From assembly GCA_030867875.1 (NCBI GenBank), contig JAOWCC010001634.1:99923321-99987320 (forward strand): a stretch of 64,000 nt of DNA, read 5' to 3'. The position numbers and the translations under genes are program-made. The DNA comes from Actinernus sp. WN-2022 (taxonomy: Eukaryota > Cnidaria > Anthozoa > Actiniaria > Actinernidae). Below are positions 11,571-21,549 of the stretch, piece by piece. A model generated the notes under the pieces. That model was not told the origin of the DNA. It saw only the letters and a list, made by a program, of their open reading frames with translations, and made no database searches. Position 1 is the stretch's first letter, and each line of letters begins with the position of its first letter.

Positions 11571-11993
11571 ACCGCAAACTTAGTCGAGAAGTTCAGTGTT
11601 GTACAGTACAGTAGTTGCCTGTGCGCCTACATTTTTCTACATCTCTACATGTCTGTAAATGCAATTAAATGTTAGTGTTTATGGAGAAATCGTTAATGAA
11701 TTTCAATTACACTAAAATTGTTGTCCATTCGCGCACTTGATTGGATTGTTCCTGTTATTGAAATGAATTACTGTTCAAATGAAAGTACATTTTCCGCAAA
11801 TGAATGGCAAAAGAAGCAAATGATTGCGTGTTCATGCAATTGAATGTTAGTGTTTCTGGAAAAATCGTTAATGAATTTCAATTACACTAAAATGAATGTC
11901 ATTTGGAGGTAATTGAAAGTAGTTTCGCATTATTGGTCTAACTGTTCGCGCAAATGTATGCATATTTTCTGCTAATGAACAGAAAAAGGTGTA

Positions 11994-12300
11994 ATATACT
12001 GACCACTGATTTCAGCTCAGGGTGGAGGGCGAGGCCCTGCCACGTGCGCTGTCAATAATAACTGATTACAGTAGTTTGACTACAAGACTAACCGATTTCT
12101 ACAATATATGCTACTAATATACTGACCACTGATTTCAGCTCAGGGTGGAGGGCGAAGCTCTGCCACGTGCGCTGTCAATAACAACTGATTACAGTAGTTT
12201 GACTACAAGACTAACTGATTACTACAATACTACTAATATACTGACCACTGAGTTTAGCCGTCAGGGTGGAGGGCGAGGCCTACCACGTGCACTGTCAATA
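11994..12300. repeat. ~120-bp satellite-like repeat, array 3
   Basis: Continuation of array 2 after the transposon. Unit starts (GACCACTGA) at about 12001, 12124 and 12243 give periods of 123 and 119 bp. The array ends around 12300 next to the orphan exon. Confidence 0.8.
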
Positions 12301-12352
12301 CGTCCACTTTGAGAGTCATCTTACGGCCTGTACAATAGTTACATCAACTCGT

Positions 12353-12664
12353 TTAGCCTCGCCTGGGGATTTGATCCTTCCACTTGAAGCAAACCTCACT
12401 GAAGAACAGGACGTGGTCTCCACTGCCACTGTCAAAAGTAATTGGAGTGTCATCCAAAGCCGTCCAACATTTCAAGCTGTAACGTCGACGAAAGCGCATC
12501 CGCAACAAATTCCTGTTTGATTTTATTTCGCATATGTTGTACTCAGGGCCCTTCATAATGAGATTTATGGCTTTATCGTATGCGTGTTCGTGTGTCATCC
12601 AGTCTTGAGTGAAGATGCATTTGCCGTTGATGGGCCAGTAACCATCGTTTGCTGGTGAAAGCTA
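12353..12664 (-). CDS. Orphan exon candidate, unknown protein
   Basis: On the minus strand a possible acceptor (TTCTCTTAG) at about 12665 is followed by an open frame of about 103 codons. It includes ANDGYWPINGKCIF, then a Met at 12598, AYDKAINLIMKGPEYNICEI, an Arg-rich stretch (RMRFRRRYSL) and SGSGDHVLFFSEVCFKWKD, before a stop at 12353. The composition (several Trp, Cys and charged residues, no low complexity) looks like real protein, but I do not recognise the family. It directly abuts satellite repeat 3. It may be a last exon, a gene fragment or a chance frame; no partner exon was found nearby. Confidence 0.35.
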
Positions 12665-13090
12665 AGAGAATGAAAGGTTAATCCATATATCATATCCGAA
12701 AGCACTTGATCCAGAAAAGTCAAATGAAAATGGCAGGGTTTAATATTCTAATTATTGCTGTGCCATTCATTCTTATGATTTTATTACGTAGCTGATTCGG
12801 TCACACGGACACGTGATACGATTTTCTGAATTAATCAAAAATAGCGCCTCGATTTAGCGAGACGGCAGAAAAATTCAAAGTTGGCGCGGACTCCAATAAA
12901 CCATCACTTCTCCCTCGGTATTAGTCCCAATTCGAAAATAAACAACAAGGAACGCCTGCTAGATAAGTTTACAAGTTGACCGACCCGTTGAAGCAGCGAA
13001 AGGGGAGGAAATGCTCTATGTTTACCAAATCTGTCGCTAGTTATGAGGGCTAAAGTATAGAATACCCGTCCACTCCAACTAAGTATCAGA
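12665..13090. other. No recognisable gene
   Basis: Ordinary sequence between the orphan exon and the GC-rich tandem repeat. Nothing supportable was seen. Confidence 0.4.
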
Positions 13091-13570
13091 AACACTGCCA
13101 CCGCGGTCCGCAGTCAGCTTGAATAATTTAGCAGTAATTATTATTCAGTCACTTCGGACCGCGGTAGTATTAGCAAAATTATTATTCAGCACTTCGGGAC
13201 CGCGTACCGCGGTGGCACTCAGTTACATGGCTTAATTGGAGTATTTCTCGTTCTTAACTCCACTCGGGCGATCTATCAATATTCAACAATCGACTGCGGG
13301 ACTGCGGACCGCGGTGGCACTTAGTTATATGTCTTGCAGTCATTAATATTCATGATTCGACTGCGGGACTGCGGACCACGGTGGCACTTAGTTATATGTC
13401 TTAGAGGCATTCATATTCATGATTCGACTATTAATATTCAACAGCCGACTGCGGGACTGCGGACCGCGGTTGCAGTCACTCTTATGCTTTCCAAGAGCCG
13501 ACTGCCATTCAGTGTTTCGTCGTTCTAGAGTCTTGTTTTCGACTGCGGACCGCGGACCACGCACTTACAG
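13090..13570. repeat. GC-rich imperfect tandem repeat with CCGCGG cores
   Basis: Several diverged units share GACTGCGGGACTGCGGACC, GCGGTGGCACT and TTAGTTATATGTCTT, spaced roughly 80-100 bp apart (about 13290, 13360 and 13445, with partial units at 13095, 13165, 13195 and 13540). Some cores are in the opposite orientation (ACCGCGGTCCGCAGTC at about 13101), so the block is a mixture of direct and inverted units. The CCGCGG and GACTGC motifs contrast with the AT-rich surroundings. Confidence 0.7.
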
Positions 13571-13859
13571 TAAAGTGTCTTCATATCGATATCTGGTGAC
13601 TCACTTCCGGTATCGGCCCAGTCATCTCACTCGAAAATGCATGGTTTTGGGAGCTATTTTGCCTTCTAAAACAAATAAAATTATTTATGACTTCGTCTAC
13701 CTTAAAATCAAAGTTAGGTAACATCTAATCTGTAACTGGTAACTGTTTGGAGTGATTATATTAAGATTTCGACATGGCAAATTTGAATGTGAAGTGAAGT
13801 GAAGTTTTCATCGCCAGAAATTCGAGACATTGAGGCCTGATATTATATAGATGTAATAT

Positions 13860-15050
13860 TTCTAAGCCAAGTGATTGTTTTAGACGTGGTTTCCAGATCC
13901 GAGTGCCATGAACAATGTCGAGGGCGTAGCCCGAGACATTGTTCATGGCACTCGGATCTAGAAACACGTCTAAAACAATCACGCGGCTTAGAAATGGCTT
14001 CTCGCACATCATTAGATATTCATGACACAGAGGACAATGTTGAACAAACATTACTGGTTATTGCACGTTCTGAATATAAAAGAGTAACGATGTGGTTTGA
14101 AAGGTGAACATTCCATGAAATACGTAGTGTGGAAAGACTACTGGAAAGAACACTTTCTGTACCGTAATTCGCATTTTGAAAGAACTTGCGATGGAGGGAA
14201 AAAAGCTAACCCGCTGGATGTTAAGAACTTCTCGTAAGTATACAGAGGTTTTATTTTAACGAGCATTTTTTTATACCCGTGACAAACCTGGTTATTATTT
14301 TTGTATTATGTTTAGTTTTCAGATATTTAGAAAAGTTTTGGATGCTGAAATGAAGAAGTCACACAGAGCTGGCGACCACTTGTCGGAGTAACATTCTCGT
14401 GAGGAGAAGAAACCAGTCACCCAAGAGGAAGAGACACTGCTGTGGACAATGGAATTACTTGGAGATAAGAATGCATAAACTTTGTTTAAATACTATTTAC
14501 TTTAGTAATTGTACGGTTAATATTTCATTTCATCAGAAATAAGTTCTGGTTCCATGAATTTACGTTTAGCTTTATCGTTACTACATTAGCGGGAACTGAA
14601 ATATTACTTAAATATTGAAATATGTATATATATCTCTTATTTTGATAACTTCTGTCCCGTTTTTCTATGTAGAAACTAGGAGATAGTTATCACGTTACAT
14701 CAAATTGCCTAATTTCATGTCTCATGTTTTTAGAACTGTAATCTAGAACTAATTTGCATATTGTCTGTACTTGGAAATGATTTCAAAGTACAGCAAATAT
14801 GCAAATTTGCTATTGTTTTAACTAATTAGAATATTTTCTGTATTTGGAAACGATTTCAAAGTACAGCAATTATGTAAATTCAGTTATTGTTTTACCCCTC
14901 AATTTCCCTCAGCTTCAAAGCCCTGCCCACTTGAATAATTAACTTTGTCGTACTATCCCTAGTTTCATGTATCAACACGTGACCTCAAACGAGACTCCTC
15001 ATTGGCCGATGTGTCATGAATATCTAATGATGTGTGAGAAGGTAGACATA
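13860..15050 (+). mobile_element. Foldback-ended DNA element carrying a recombinase fragment
   Basis: The left end is a ~130-bp near-perfect hairpin (13863-13996). Its arms contain GTGATTGTTTTAGACGTG, ATCCGAGTGCCATGAACAAT and a palindromic centre GAGGGCGTAGCCCGAG. Just inside is CATCATTAGATATTCATGAC (about 14007-14027); its inverse occurs at the other end (about 15015-15040), so the element appears to have terminal inverted repeats. The interior holds the spliced DUF3504-like fragment. The same palindromic centre (GAGGGCGAAGCCCGAG) occurs in the hairpins at 18.0 and 18.9 kb. Confidence 0.6.
14157..14478 (+). pseudogene. Tyrosine-recombinase-like (DUF3504/Crypton-type) fragment with one intron
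   Basis: Exon 1 reads ANPLDVKNFS up to a donor (GTAAGT) at 14234. An 82-bp intron would end with TTTAG at 14315, and the frame then continues FQIFRKVLDAEMKKSHRAG. Further on, PVTQEEETLLWTMELLGDKN precedes a stop at 14476. In metazoan DUF3504 proteins (KIAA1958/QRICH1/ZMYM group, derived from Crypton tyrosine recombinases) a block of the type FR..LDAEMKRL is followed by a block with EEE..LW..GLLGD, so order and spacing fit. An in-frame TAA inside exon 2 and the loss of the catalytic region make it a remnant. Confidence 0.65.
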
Positions 15051-16630
15051 GCATATATGGTACATTGGGACACTATAACGCGGGATACATAAAATACCAA
15101 CACGTAATTGGGTAACACCGCTCAGCAGAATTTTATCGCAGTCTCGTCTCTTTTGGTCCGTTTAGGACCTACTTTCCAAAAGGACAAATTAGCTTGAATA
15201 ACCGCTAGCTGTTTAAACAAACACACTGCAGTTTCTAGAGCACAGAACAAGATTTCCAAAGCTGCCATGTTTATTGGATTTGGTCCCTTGTGGTCAGAGT
15301 TATGACAGTTTCAAGAAGAGCAATATTACGGGTTTTAGCGTGCCAATATGGAGTCTGAGGTTTCTTGTCGAAAAGCTGAATTTTCAAGAAGGAAAAGGAA
15401 TCATCCAAAATGGACTTTGGGACATCAGAAGGGAAGAATACGATAGGTCTTGTTTATGTGTTCACCTCTTCGTGCGCACATTTTTTGCTAAGGTTGTAGA
15501 TTTGCAGCAGATACATTTTATAAACTGTTATCTGCATGTTTTTACTGGAAATCGTTTAATGTCCACTGTAAATAAATGCGAGTTTTTTGCTTCCTCTAAA
15601 ATGAAAGAAAGGAATCATCAAAGTGTACTACTTGGCTTTGAATTGCTTTGAATTGAATTCATAATATCTGTAGAAATAATGCCTCGATCGCACATTTTTA
15701 CGATTGTACAGTATTTCATGAGAAATAAGGAAAATGTTTAGGATCCCATACATTTCTCTGTAAATTTTCACGACCCATTTCACACAGTGAACAGGGGTCA
15801 ATATGTGTTGCGCAACAACCATGTCTCGAATTTCTGGCGATGTACAAGGCGTTACTGGTTTAGGAACTACCGAGCAAAGAAAACCTGAGTTTAGCTTGAA
15901 TACGCATGTATAAACTGACTTGTTACCGCTAAATTCAAATAGGACAATAAATTTCCAGCATTTTGATTTATAGATCATCGAGGTTTCTCGAGTTTAGAGT
16001 AGTACAAATCGCCGTTAAAGTTCCATTTCGTACTATTTTTCTTGTGTGACCTTTGGTATGGCGGGAGCTGCAGTAGGAGAGATTTTGGAGAGTCCAAACG
16101 AAAGCAAAACATTCTCCTTCATATAGTTCCGGTCAGGTATCAACAGGTAAGCCACATTATAAACTTGTAATGCGACTGAAATTGTTATGTCTCTCAAATA
16201 AAATCGCATTTACTTCAAAGCAATGACCAATACCAAATGTCATCTTCTGTGTGCAATGATTTTGATATGAACCTTCATTATTACACAAACTGAATTTGCA
16301 AAACCGAGCCGAGTTAAGGACACAAAGTGTCGGAATTAGGGTAAAATCACGAAGCAATATTCGATCTTTCAAAAGGAATCGAAGGTGCATGAGGCTAGGA
16401 ACGCTACGATAAGTATTGCAAACGAAGTTATAATTCAATCTGTTGAGGTCTTTCGTCATACTTTTCCTTCAAATGGCGACTTGATTATCTCACAAAAACG
16501 ACCCGATCTTCAGCGCTAAGTTGCCGTTATTGTCTTCAAAGCAAAGCTTATTAGTGTGTTCGATATGGAACCAATGTAGGCACAGGCAACCCAAGCTCTA
16601 ATTGTGTGTATTTGTATTTTGTATTTGTTA
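15051..16630. other. No recognisable gene
   Basis: Several open frames of 100-125 codons occur on both strands (for example 15274-15651 plus, 15628-15978 minus, 16157-16459 minus). None has a motif, plausible composition or splice context that I can support, so I leave them uncalled. Confidence 0.4.
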
Positions 16631-16631
16631 G

Positions 16632-16842
16632 GCAAAAATCACGAATTTTACGACTATTGATAGGTTAAAATCAACTGAAAATACCTTTGCTCTATCTGTT
16701 CTCCTTTATCGTTTATTAGCGATTTGTGGAGATCCGAAAAGGAAAAAAAGCCCAAATCGCTAACAAAGGACATATAGAGCAAAAAGTATGTTTATTTCAG
16801 TTGATTTTAACCTGTCAATAGTGGTACCATTCGTGATTTTTG
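16632..16842. mobile_element. MITE with ~95-bp inverted repeats
   Basis: The left arm starts GGCAAAAATCACGAATTTTA and contains GGTTAAAATCAACTGAAA, then GCTCTAT and GCGATTTG. The right arm is its inverse with scattered mismatches, ending GATTTTTGCC. The loop is about 20 bp (ATCCGAAAAGGAAAAAAAGC). Flanks give no clear target duplication. It has no coding capacity. Confidence 0.75.
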
Positions 16843-17029
16843 CCGTTTAGTAGTTCCCATACAAAATCTGTATATACTGACAAATACACAAAAGTAGAGC
16901 TTGGGTTGTCGGTCATGTAAGTTAGGGGTTTTCAGTGTCACCTTAGAAATATCAGAACATGAACATTTTAGCACCATACATTTACTGTAATGTTGAGAAC
17001 GTCCAGAGGGAACGTCCAAGTCAAGTGAG

Positions 17030-17950
17030 AACGCTTCAACTGCGCATGTCTATTCGATTTTTCTGGGCATGCTGCCAATTAGGAAATAGCTTAGATCAGT
17101 CAGAGCGCAGAAAATACCGAGCCATCCGTGTCCCACAAGCTAGCCAGAAACCGGAGATGAAAACACAAACTAGAGATCTTCACAAAGATTTAAGAAATTC
17201 AGCGAATGGTCTAAAATCGATAAATCATTACAGATATACATACATACATACATCGGACTTTATTCTGCCTCGTCCGCAGGCGTCTGTCTGTCTGTGTGGT
17301 GCGAAAGAACGTGCGTCTTATATATTTGGTCTGTGTGCCTAGCGAAGCGAAGTGCCTGGCACCTACAGCAGATACACCATGTACAAGCGTAGCATTAGAT
17401 TTATATGGCCCCATACCTCAAACCGGACACTATCTTCTCGTCGTAACTAACACATATTCTAAGTTCCCAGAAGTAGAAACAGTTAAATTAATTCTACCGA
17501 AGCGAGCGTTTGCATACAAGGAAATGCAAACGTAGAAGTGATAGATCAAAAACGAGAGCTAGTGTTTTACCAGGGGATCCAAACACCGAGAAAGATGAAA
17601 GCACGAGGCCGCTTCAGCCGAGTGCTTTTATTATTTCGAAGTGTTTGGATTCCCTGGTGAAACACGAAGCTCGAGTTTTTGATCTGACTTCTCAAGCGGA
17701 AACAAACCTGCATTCATAAATCATTAGAAAGTATTGTTGTCTGGAATTTTATTGCATGCAATTATACACTACAGGGGTTGTGATTGTTATTTTGTCACGG
17801 TCATTTCAACAAACGGCCTGATAGCGTAGTGGGCAAGACAGACTAGTGATGTTCATCTGTGTTCTCATTGGGTATCAAGATTCATGCATGTGACCAAATG
17901 TAGGCCTTCTGATTGACTAAAAAGCTCATGAATTATTAATTAGTTTGAGA
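17030..17950 (+). mobile_element. Decayed Ty3/gypsy-derived unit, copy 2
   Basis: Diverged repeat of 6828-8345, starting CGCTTCAACTGCGCATGTC. It shares the block GAAACCGGAGATGAAAACAC and the gypsy integrase block, and repeats the ~145-bp foldback at about 17540-17685. It ends with the same CATGAATTATTAATTAGTTT segment. In copy 1 that segment runs directly into AAAGCTTTATAAAGCCAATC; here the continuation lies at 19756, after 1.8 kb of foldback elements. Confidence 0.7.
17362..17520 (+). pseudogene. Ty3/gypsy integrase core fragment, copy 2
   Basis: Plus-strand frame with VALDLYGPIPQTGHYLLVVT and TYSKFPEVET, the start of the integrase catalytic core as in copy 1. After KRAFAYK the family sequence stops and the foldback begins, so only about 50 residues remain. 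The residue following the VVT block is N here, where copy 1 has D, which would remove a conserved acidic residue. Confidence 0.75.
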
Positions 17951-19755
17951 AGTACTGCTTAAAACACGAACAGCAGTGTTTTATCAAGTTTTAAAATTCG
18001 AGGGCGAAGCCCGAGAATTTTTCGACTTGATAAAACACGTGCTGTGAGTGTTTTAAACGGCTTCAAAAACGCTTCAAGAATGCAATGAAAGAAAGACGCA
18101 CATCTCAAGGGAATGGTTACTTAATGAACCATTGAACCTTTGTATTCACAACGCCATGCAAAATATTCTAGTAATCACCCATGAAGAAATTACCATACTA
18201 TGTTGTTCAGTTGAAGCGGCGTTTCGCATGCAAGAACCTGTTCTTGAAGGATTTGGTGTTGTGGTTTACCTCGATAAAGTTCAAGACTTGGAAAGCGATG
18301 TGACTGACATGACGGCAGACTCTAAATTGTTGACTCCGGCACAAAATATGTAAGTTTAATGCACGGTTTTATTATTTTACGGCTTTGAGTTTGGTTTAAT
18401 AATTGGAACTAAACAGCGGCTCGGTAAACAAGTAATGGTAGTTGGATAACTTCATTTTAAAAATATTATGTGTATCTCGGTAGTCTGCTGATATTAGTAA
18501 ATTTAGTGCAAAATTTATTATCTAGGTACCTTATGTTCCGTGTACTTTTTGCTATCTTTGGGTCTTATCAGTGAATTCTTAATTAGGATGAAACTTTATA
18601 TAAAATTTCATGTTCATTAGTATTCTTGATATAAAGTCTTCATCCTAATTTGCATTCTTTTGTAATACCTTTGTACCCCATATTCCCCTGGTACCGAAAT
18701 CAAATCCCTCCGCGGGCCTTTTAGAATGATGAGATTTTATCAGGTATAAAGGGCATGCACGTGACTGATTTGCTTCATCTGATTGGACAAAATGCTCATT
18801 AATTATTCATGAGTTTTTGAAGTACTGTTTAAAACACGAACAGCAGTGTTTTATCAAGTTTAAAAATTCGAGGGCGAAGCCCGAGAATTTTTAGACTTGA
18901 TAAAACACGTGCTGTGAGTGTTTTAAACGGCTTCAAAAACGCTTTAAGAATGCAACGAAAGAAAGACGCACATCTCAAGGGAATGGTTACTTAATGAACC
19001 ATTGAACCTTTGTATTCACAACGCCATGCAAAATATTAGAGTAATCACCGCCTGCAATTACGAACATCTCAAGGGAATGACATGAAGAAATTACCATACT
19101 ATGTTGTTTGAAGCGGCATTTCGCAATGCAAGAAGAATCTGCACTTGAAGGATTTGGTGTCGTGGTTTACCTCGATAAAGTTCAAGACTTGGAAAGCGAT
19201 GTGACTGATATGACGGCAGACTCTAAATTTTTGACTCCGGCACAAAATATGTAAGTTTCATGCACGTTTTTATAATTTTACGGCTTTGAGTTTGGTTTAA
19301 TAATTGTAACTAAACAGTGGCTCGGTAAACAAGTAATGGTAGTTGGATAACTTCATTTTAAAAATATTATCTGTGTATCTCGGTAGTCTGCTGATATTAG
19401 TAAATTTAGTGCAAAATTTGTTATCTAGGTACCTTATGTTCCGTGTACTTTTTGCTATCTTTGGGTCTTTATCAGTGAATTCTTAATTAGGATGAAACTT
19501 TATATAAAATTTCATGTTCATTAATATTCTTTATATAAAACGTTCATCCTAATTAGCAATTCAGTGAGAAAGCTGAAACATCAATAGAAATTCCATTGTC
19601 TCGATCATTAACCCCGTTTCCCTCTGGGACAGAATTCAAATCCCTCCGCGGGCCTTTTAGAATGATGAGATTTTATCAGGTATAAAGGAGCATGCACGTG
19701 ACTGATTTGCTTCATCTGATTGGACAAAATGCTCATTAATTATTCATGAGTTTTT
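17949..19755. mobile_element. Tandem pair of ~0.9-kb foldback elements inserted in gypsy unit 2
   Basis: Two head-to-tail copies (17949-18818 and 18819-19755). Each opens with GAAGTACTG, TTAAAACACGAACAGCAG and a hairpin whose arms (TTTTATCAAGTT and its inverse) surround the palindrome GAGGGCGAAGCCCGAG. Each closes with GATTGGACAAAATGCTCATT and AATTATTCATGAG. The second copy has about 60 bp more. A short open frame (about 18132-18353, with GFGVVVYLDKVQDLESDVTD) is followed by GTAAGT in both copies but matches nothing I know. The unoccupied arrangement is at 8305-8345. Confidence 0.7.
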
Positions 19756-19776
19756 GAAAGCTTTATAAAGCCAATC

Positions 19777-20278
19777 GGAAAGCTGCTAAAAATAGCAGAA
19801 ATTGAAGGGAACAATTGGAAACAGGAACTCCAAAGATTTCTTCTCAACTACCGATCAACTCCACATGCAACAACGAAAGTCGCTCCATGCGTACTGCTAT
19901 TTAACAGAATCATTAGAGGACATCTACCAGAGTAAGAAAGTGTTAAACAAGTATGATATTGATAATTTATAAAGAGAACATCGAAGTGAAGAAACACAAG
20001 AACAAGGAGTAATACGACAAGAAACATAGAGCCGTCCAGGAGTCGAACATTACCGAAGGAGACAGTCATATGTTTACAAAAGAAGAGAAATAAGCTTACA
20101 CCCAGGTTCAATCCTGAACGGCTCATTGTGACGGAAAGAAAACACAATATGGTGATTGCGGAAGCAGATGATGGCCGGACTATCACCCAAACCATTTCTC
20201 ACTTTAAGAAAGTTGAAAGAGAGGAAAGCGAGGATGAAAGGCCGGAAAGCTCAACAGCCAGAATCAGCGCAACTTATT
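19777..20278 (+). pseudogene. Ty3/gypsy integrase C-terminal region, broken
   Basis: The frame from 19780 reads KLLKIAEIEGNNWKQELQRF, then LLNYRSTPHATTKVAPCVLL and FNRIIRGHLPE, with a stop at 19933. This is the integrase C-terminal part that follows the catalytic core in gypsy elements. After frameshifts the tail reads KRNKLTPRFNPERLIVTERK, then HNMVIAEADDGRTITQTISH and FKKVEREESEDERPESS, ending at a stop at about 20276. That is the usual GPY/F-type end of gypsy pol. It continues the integrase begun in gypsy unit 2, separated from it by the 1.8-kb foldback insertion. Confidence 0.85.
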
Positions 20279-20399
20279 GAGTGTCCATTGTTATTGCAGA
20301 ATAATTTCTGATCAATGTTGGTATATTAATTGTGCCTGTAATGATATATGTAAATGCATATCATGCACACATGATCTTTGGCTTTGCCATTGATTAGAG

Positions 20400-21335
20400 T
20401 ACATGCACGTACTGTACTGACACAGCAATAAAGAGTACTTTAAATTTCCCTCACCTTGTGTTGATATTTTTAAAAGTTCCTTGACTTATCCAACTCCAAT
20501 TAAGTGTGATTATAGATCAACTGTTAATTTGTCTAAATGCAGTGTTCATAATCACATGCGTAAACGGCAAGATGCACAGTAGTCACACAACCTGTCAAAT
20601 ATTTCTCTTCAGGTATGATTATATTTATAGTATATTGATGTTTGTAGTTTTCGTATCTGTTCAGTGAAAAGCACAATCCAATACAGAGGGCACGCCAACG
20701 GAATTTCGATTGCAGATTCACTCGGTTTGTCGATAGTTCAGCACAAATTATGGCCGAGTGGATTCGACTCGTCTACATGTTCGTCTTTAACCGTGCCGAC
20801 AAAACAGACCATGGTTGACTTAATATAGTTCGGACATCAGCCAATGCTCCAGAAGTAGTACACACTTTTCCCATGCATTGATAAATCGTACTTGCGAACT
20901 TTTTAAACATCGATCACTGCATTTTCAAGAATGGGGAAAATAAGACAAAGAACCATGCACCGAAAGTCGAAGCAAGCATCGTGTTAGCCTGCAATGCAGG
21001 CGTTTTATTTGGGAAACCGAAATATATTTGGACGAGGGAAGAATGGCTTTTTCGTCCTCGCTCCATTCCTACTCGTGTGAAATTCATTCGTGAGCGGAAA
21101 ACGTCCACGAAAGCGGGGAAAACCACTAGAAACGCCTGCATTGCAGGCTAGCATCGTGTAGTTACCGATTCGTAGTTACCAGTTTCCCGCCGAGATAATT
21201 TATTCCGAAAGTGTGCCACACCACCCAAACATCACGATTTCTTTCGCCTGGGAAAGCATAGGTAACCCACACATGACCACAGGGAGTCCAGCGCAAGATT
21301 AGGATGCGTTCTCCTTCGTCGAACGCAATAAAAGT
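20400..21335 (+). mobile_element. LTR-like repeat downstream of gypsy pol
   Basis: Positioned where a 3' LTR should be, about 120 bp after the pol stop, and homologous in inverted orientation to 3020-3765. An AATAAA lies at about 20430. The copy contains a 166-bp MITE (20985-21150). Exact LTR borders (TG...CA) could not be fixed because no paired 5' LTR is visible in the same orientation. Confidence 0.6.
20985..21150. mobile_element. 166-bp MITE with perfect 21-bp inverted repeats and 9-bp target duplication
   Basis: The left end TAGCCTGCAATGCAGGCGTT and the right end are perfect inverses over 21 bp, and each end is itself a small palindrome (GCCTGCaatGCAGGC). Nine-bp direct repeats GCATCGTGT flank it at 20976-20984 and 21151-21159. 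The related LTR at 3197-3205 has a single copy of the inverse (ACACGATGC) and no insert. A 9-bp duplication fits Mutator-like (MULE) elements best, but no transposase is present. Confidence 0.9.
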
Positions 21336-21545
21336 TAATTAAAATTCGTCGACAAATGTTTGTACAACTACGCCAAGATCTGATGGAGAGTAAACAATTC
21401 AAATGCGTTCAAAGAAACCATTGTCCGAGAATGTGTACGCGTATGGTATGTTAATTCGCCATGAAAAATGTTTGATTTTCAGAAAGGTTATTTAGATAAC
21501 TCCGACATCACCACTTGAGAGACAAATTGTGATTGAGTAATTCGT
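21336..21545. other. No recognisable gene
   Basis: Short unassigned stretch between the LTR-like repeat and the LINE remnant. Confidence 0.4.
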
Positions 21546-21549
21546 AAGA

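Larger units (their letters stand above)
8800..11991 (-). mobile_element. Tc1/mariner-type DNA transposon with TA target site
   Basis: The element starts CACCTTTTGCTGTTCATTAG and ends with the near-perfect inverse (CTAATGAACAGAAAAAGGTG). It is flanked by TA at 8798-8799 and 11992-11993. Its long terminal inverted repeats exceed 300 bp once the LINE that splits the left one is removed: the left is 8800-8933 plus 9866-10060, the right about 11655-11991. The uninterrupted satellite reads CTACTAATATACTG, so the empty site can be reconstructed. The interior carries a broken transposase on the minus strand (10553-11570) and a MITE at 10057-10225. Confidence 0.9.

Noticed and set aside
15274..15651. 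125-codon plus-strand frame as a gene
   Set aside because: No recognisable motif. The composition is compatible with chance in AT-rich sequence, and an overlapping frame exists on the other strand.
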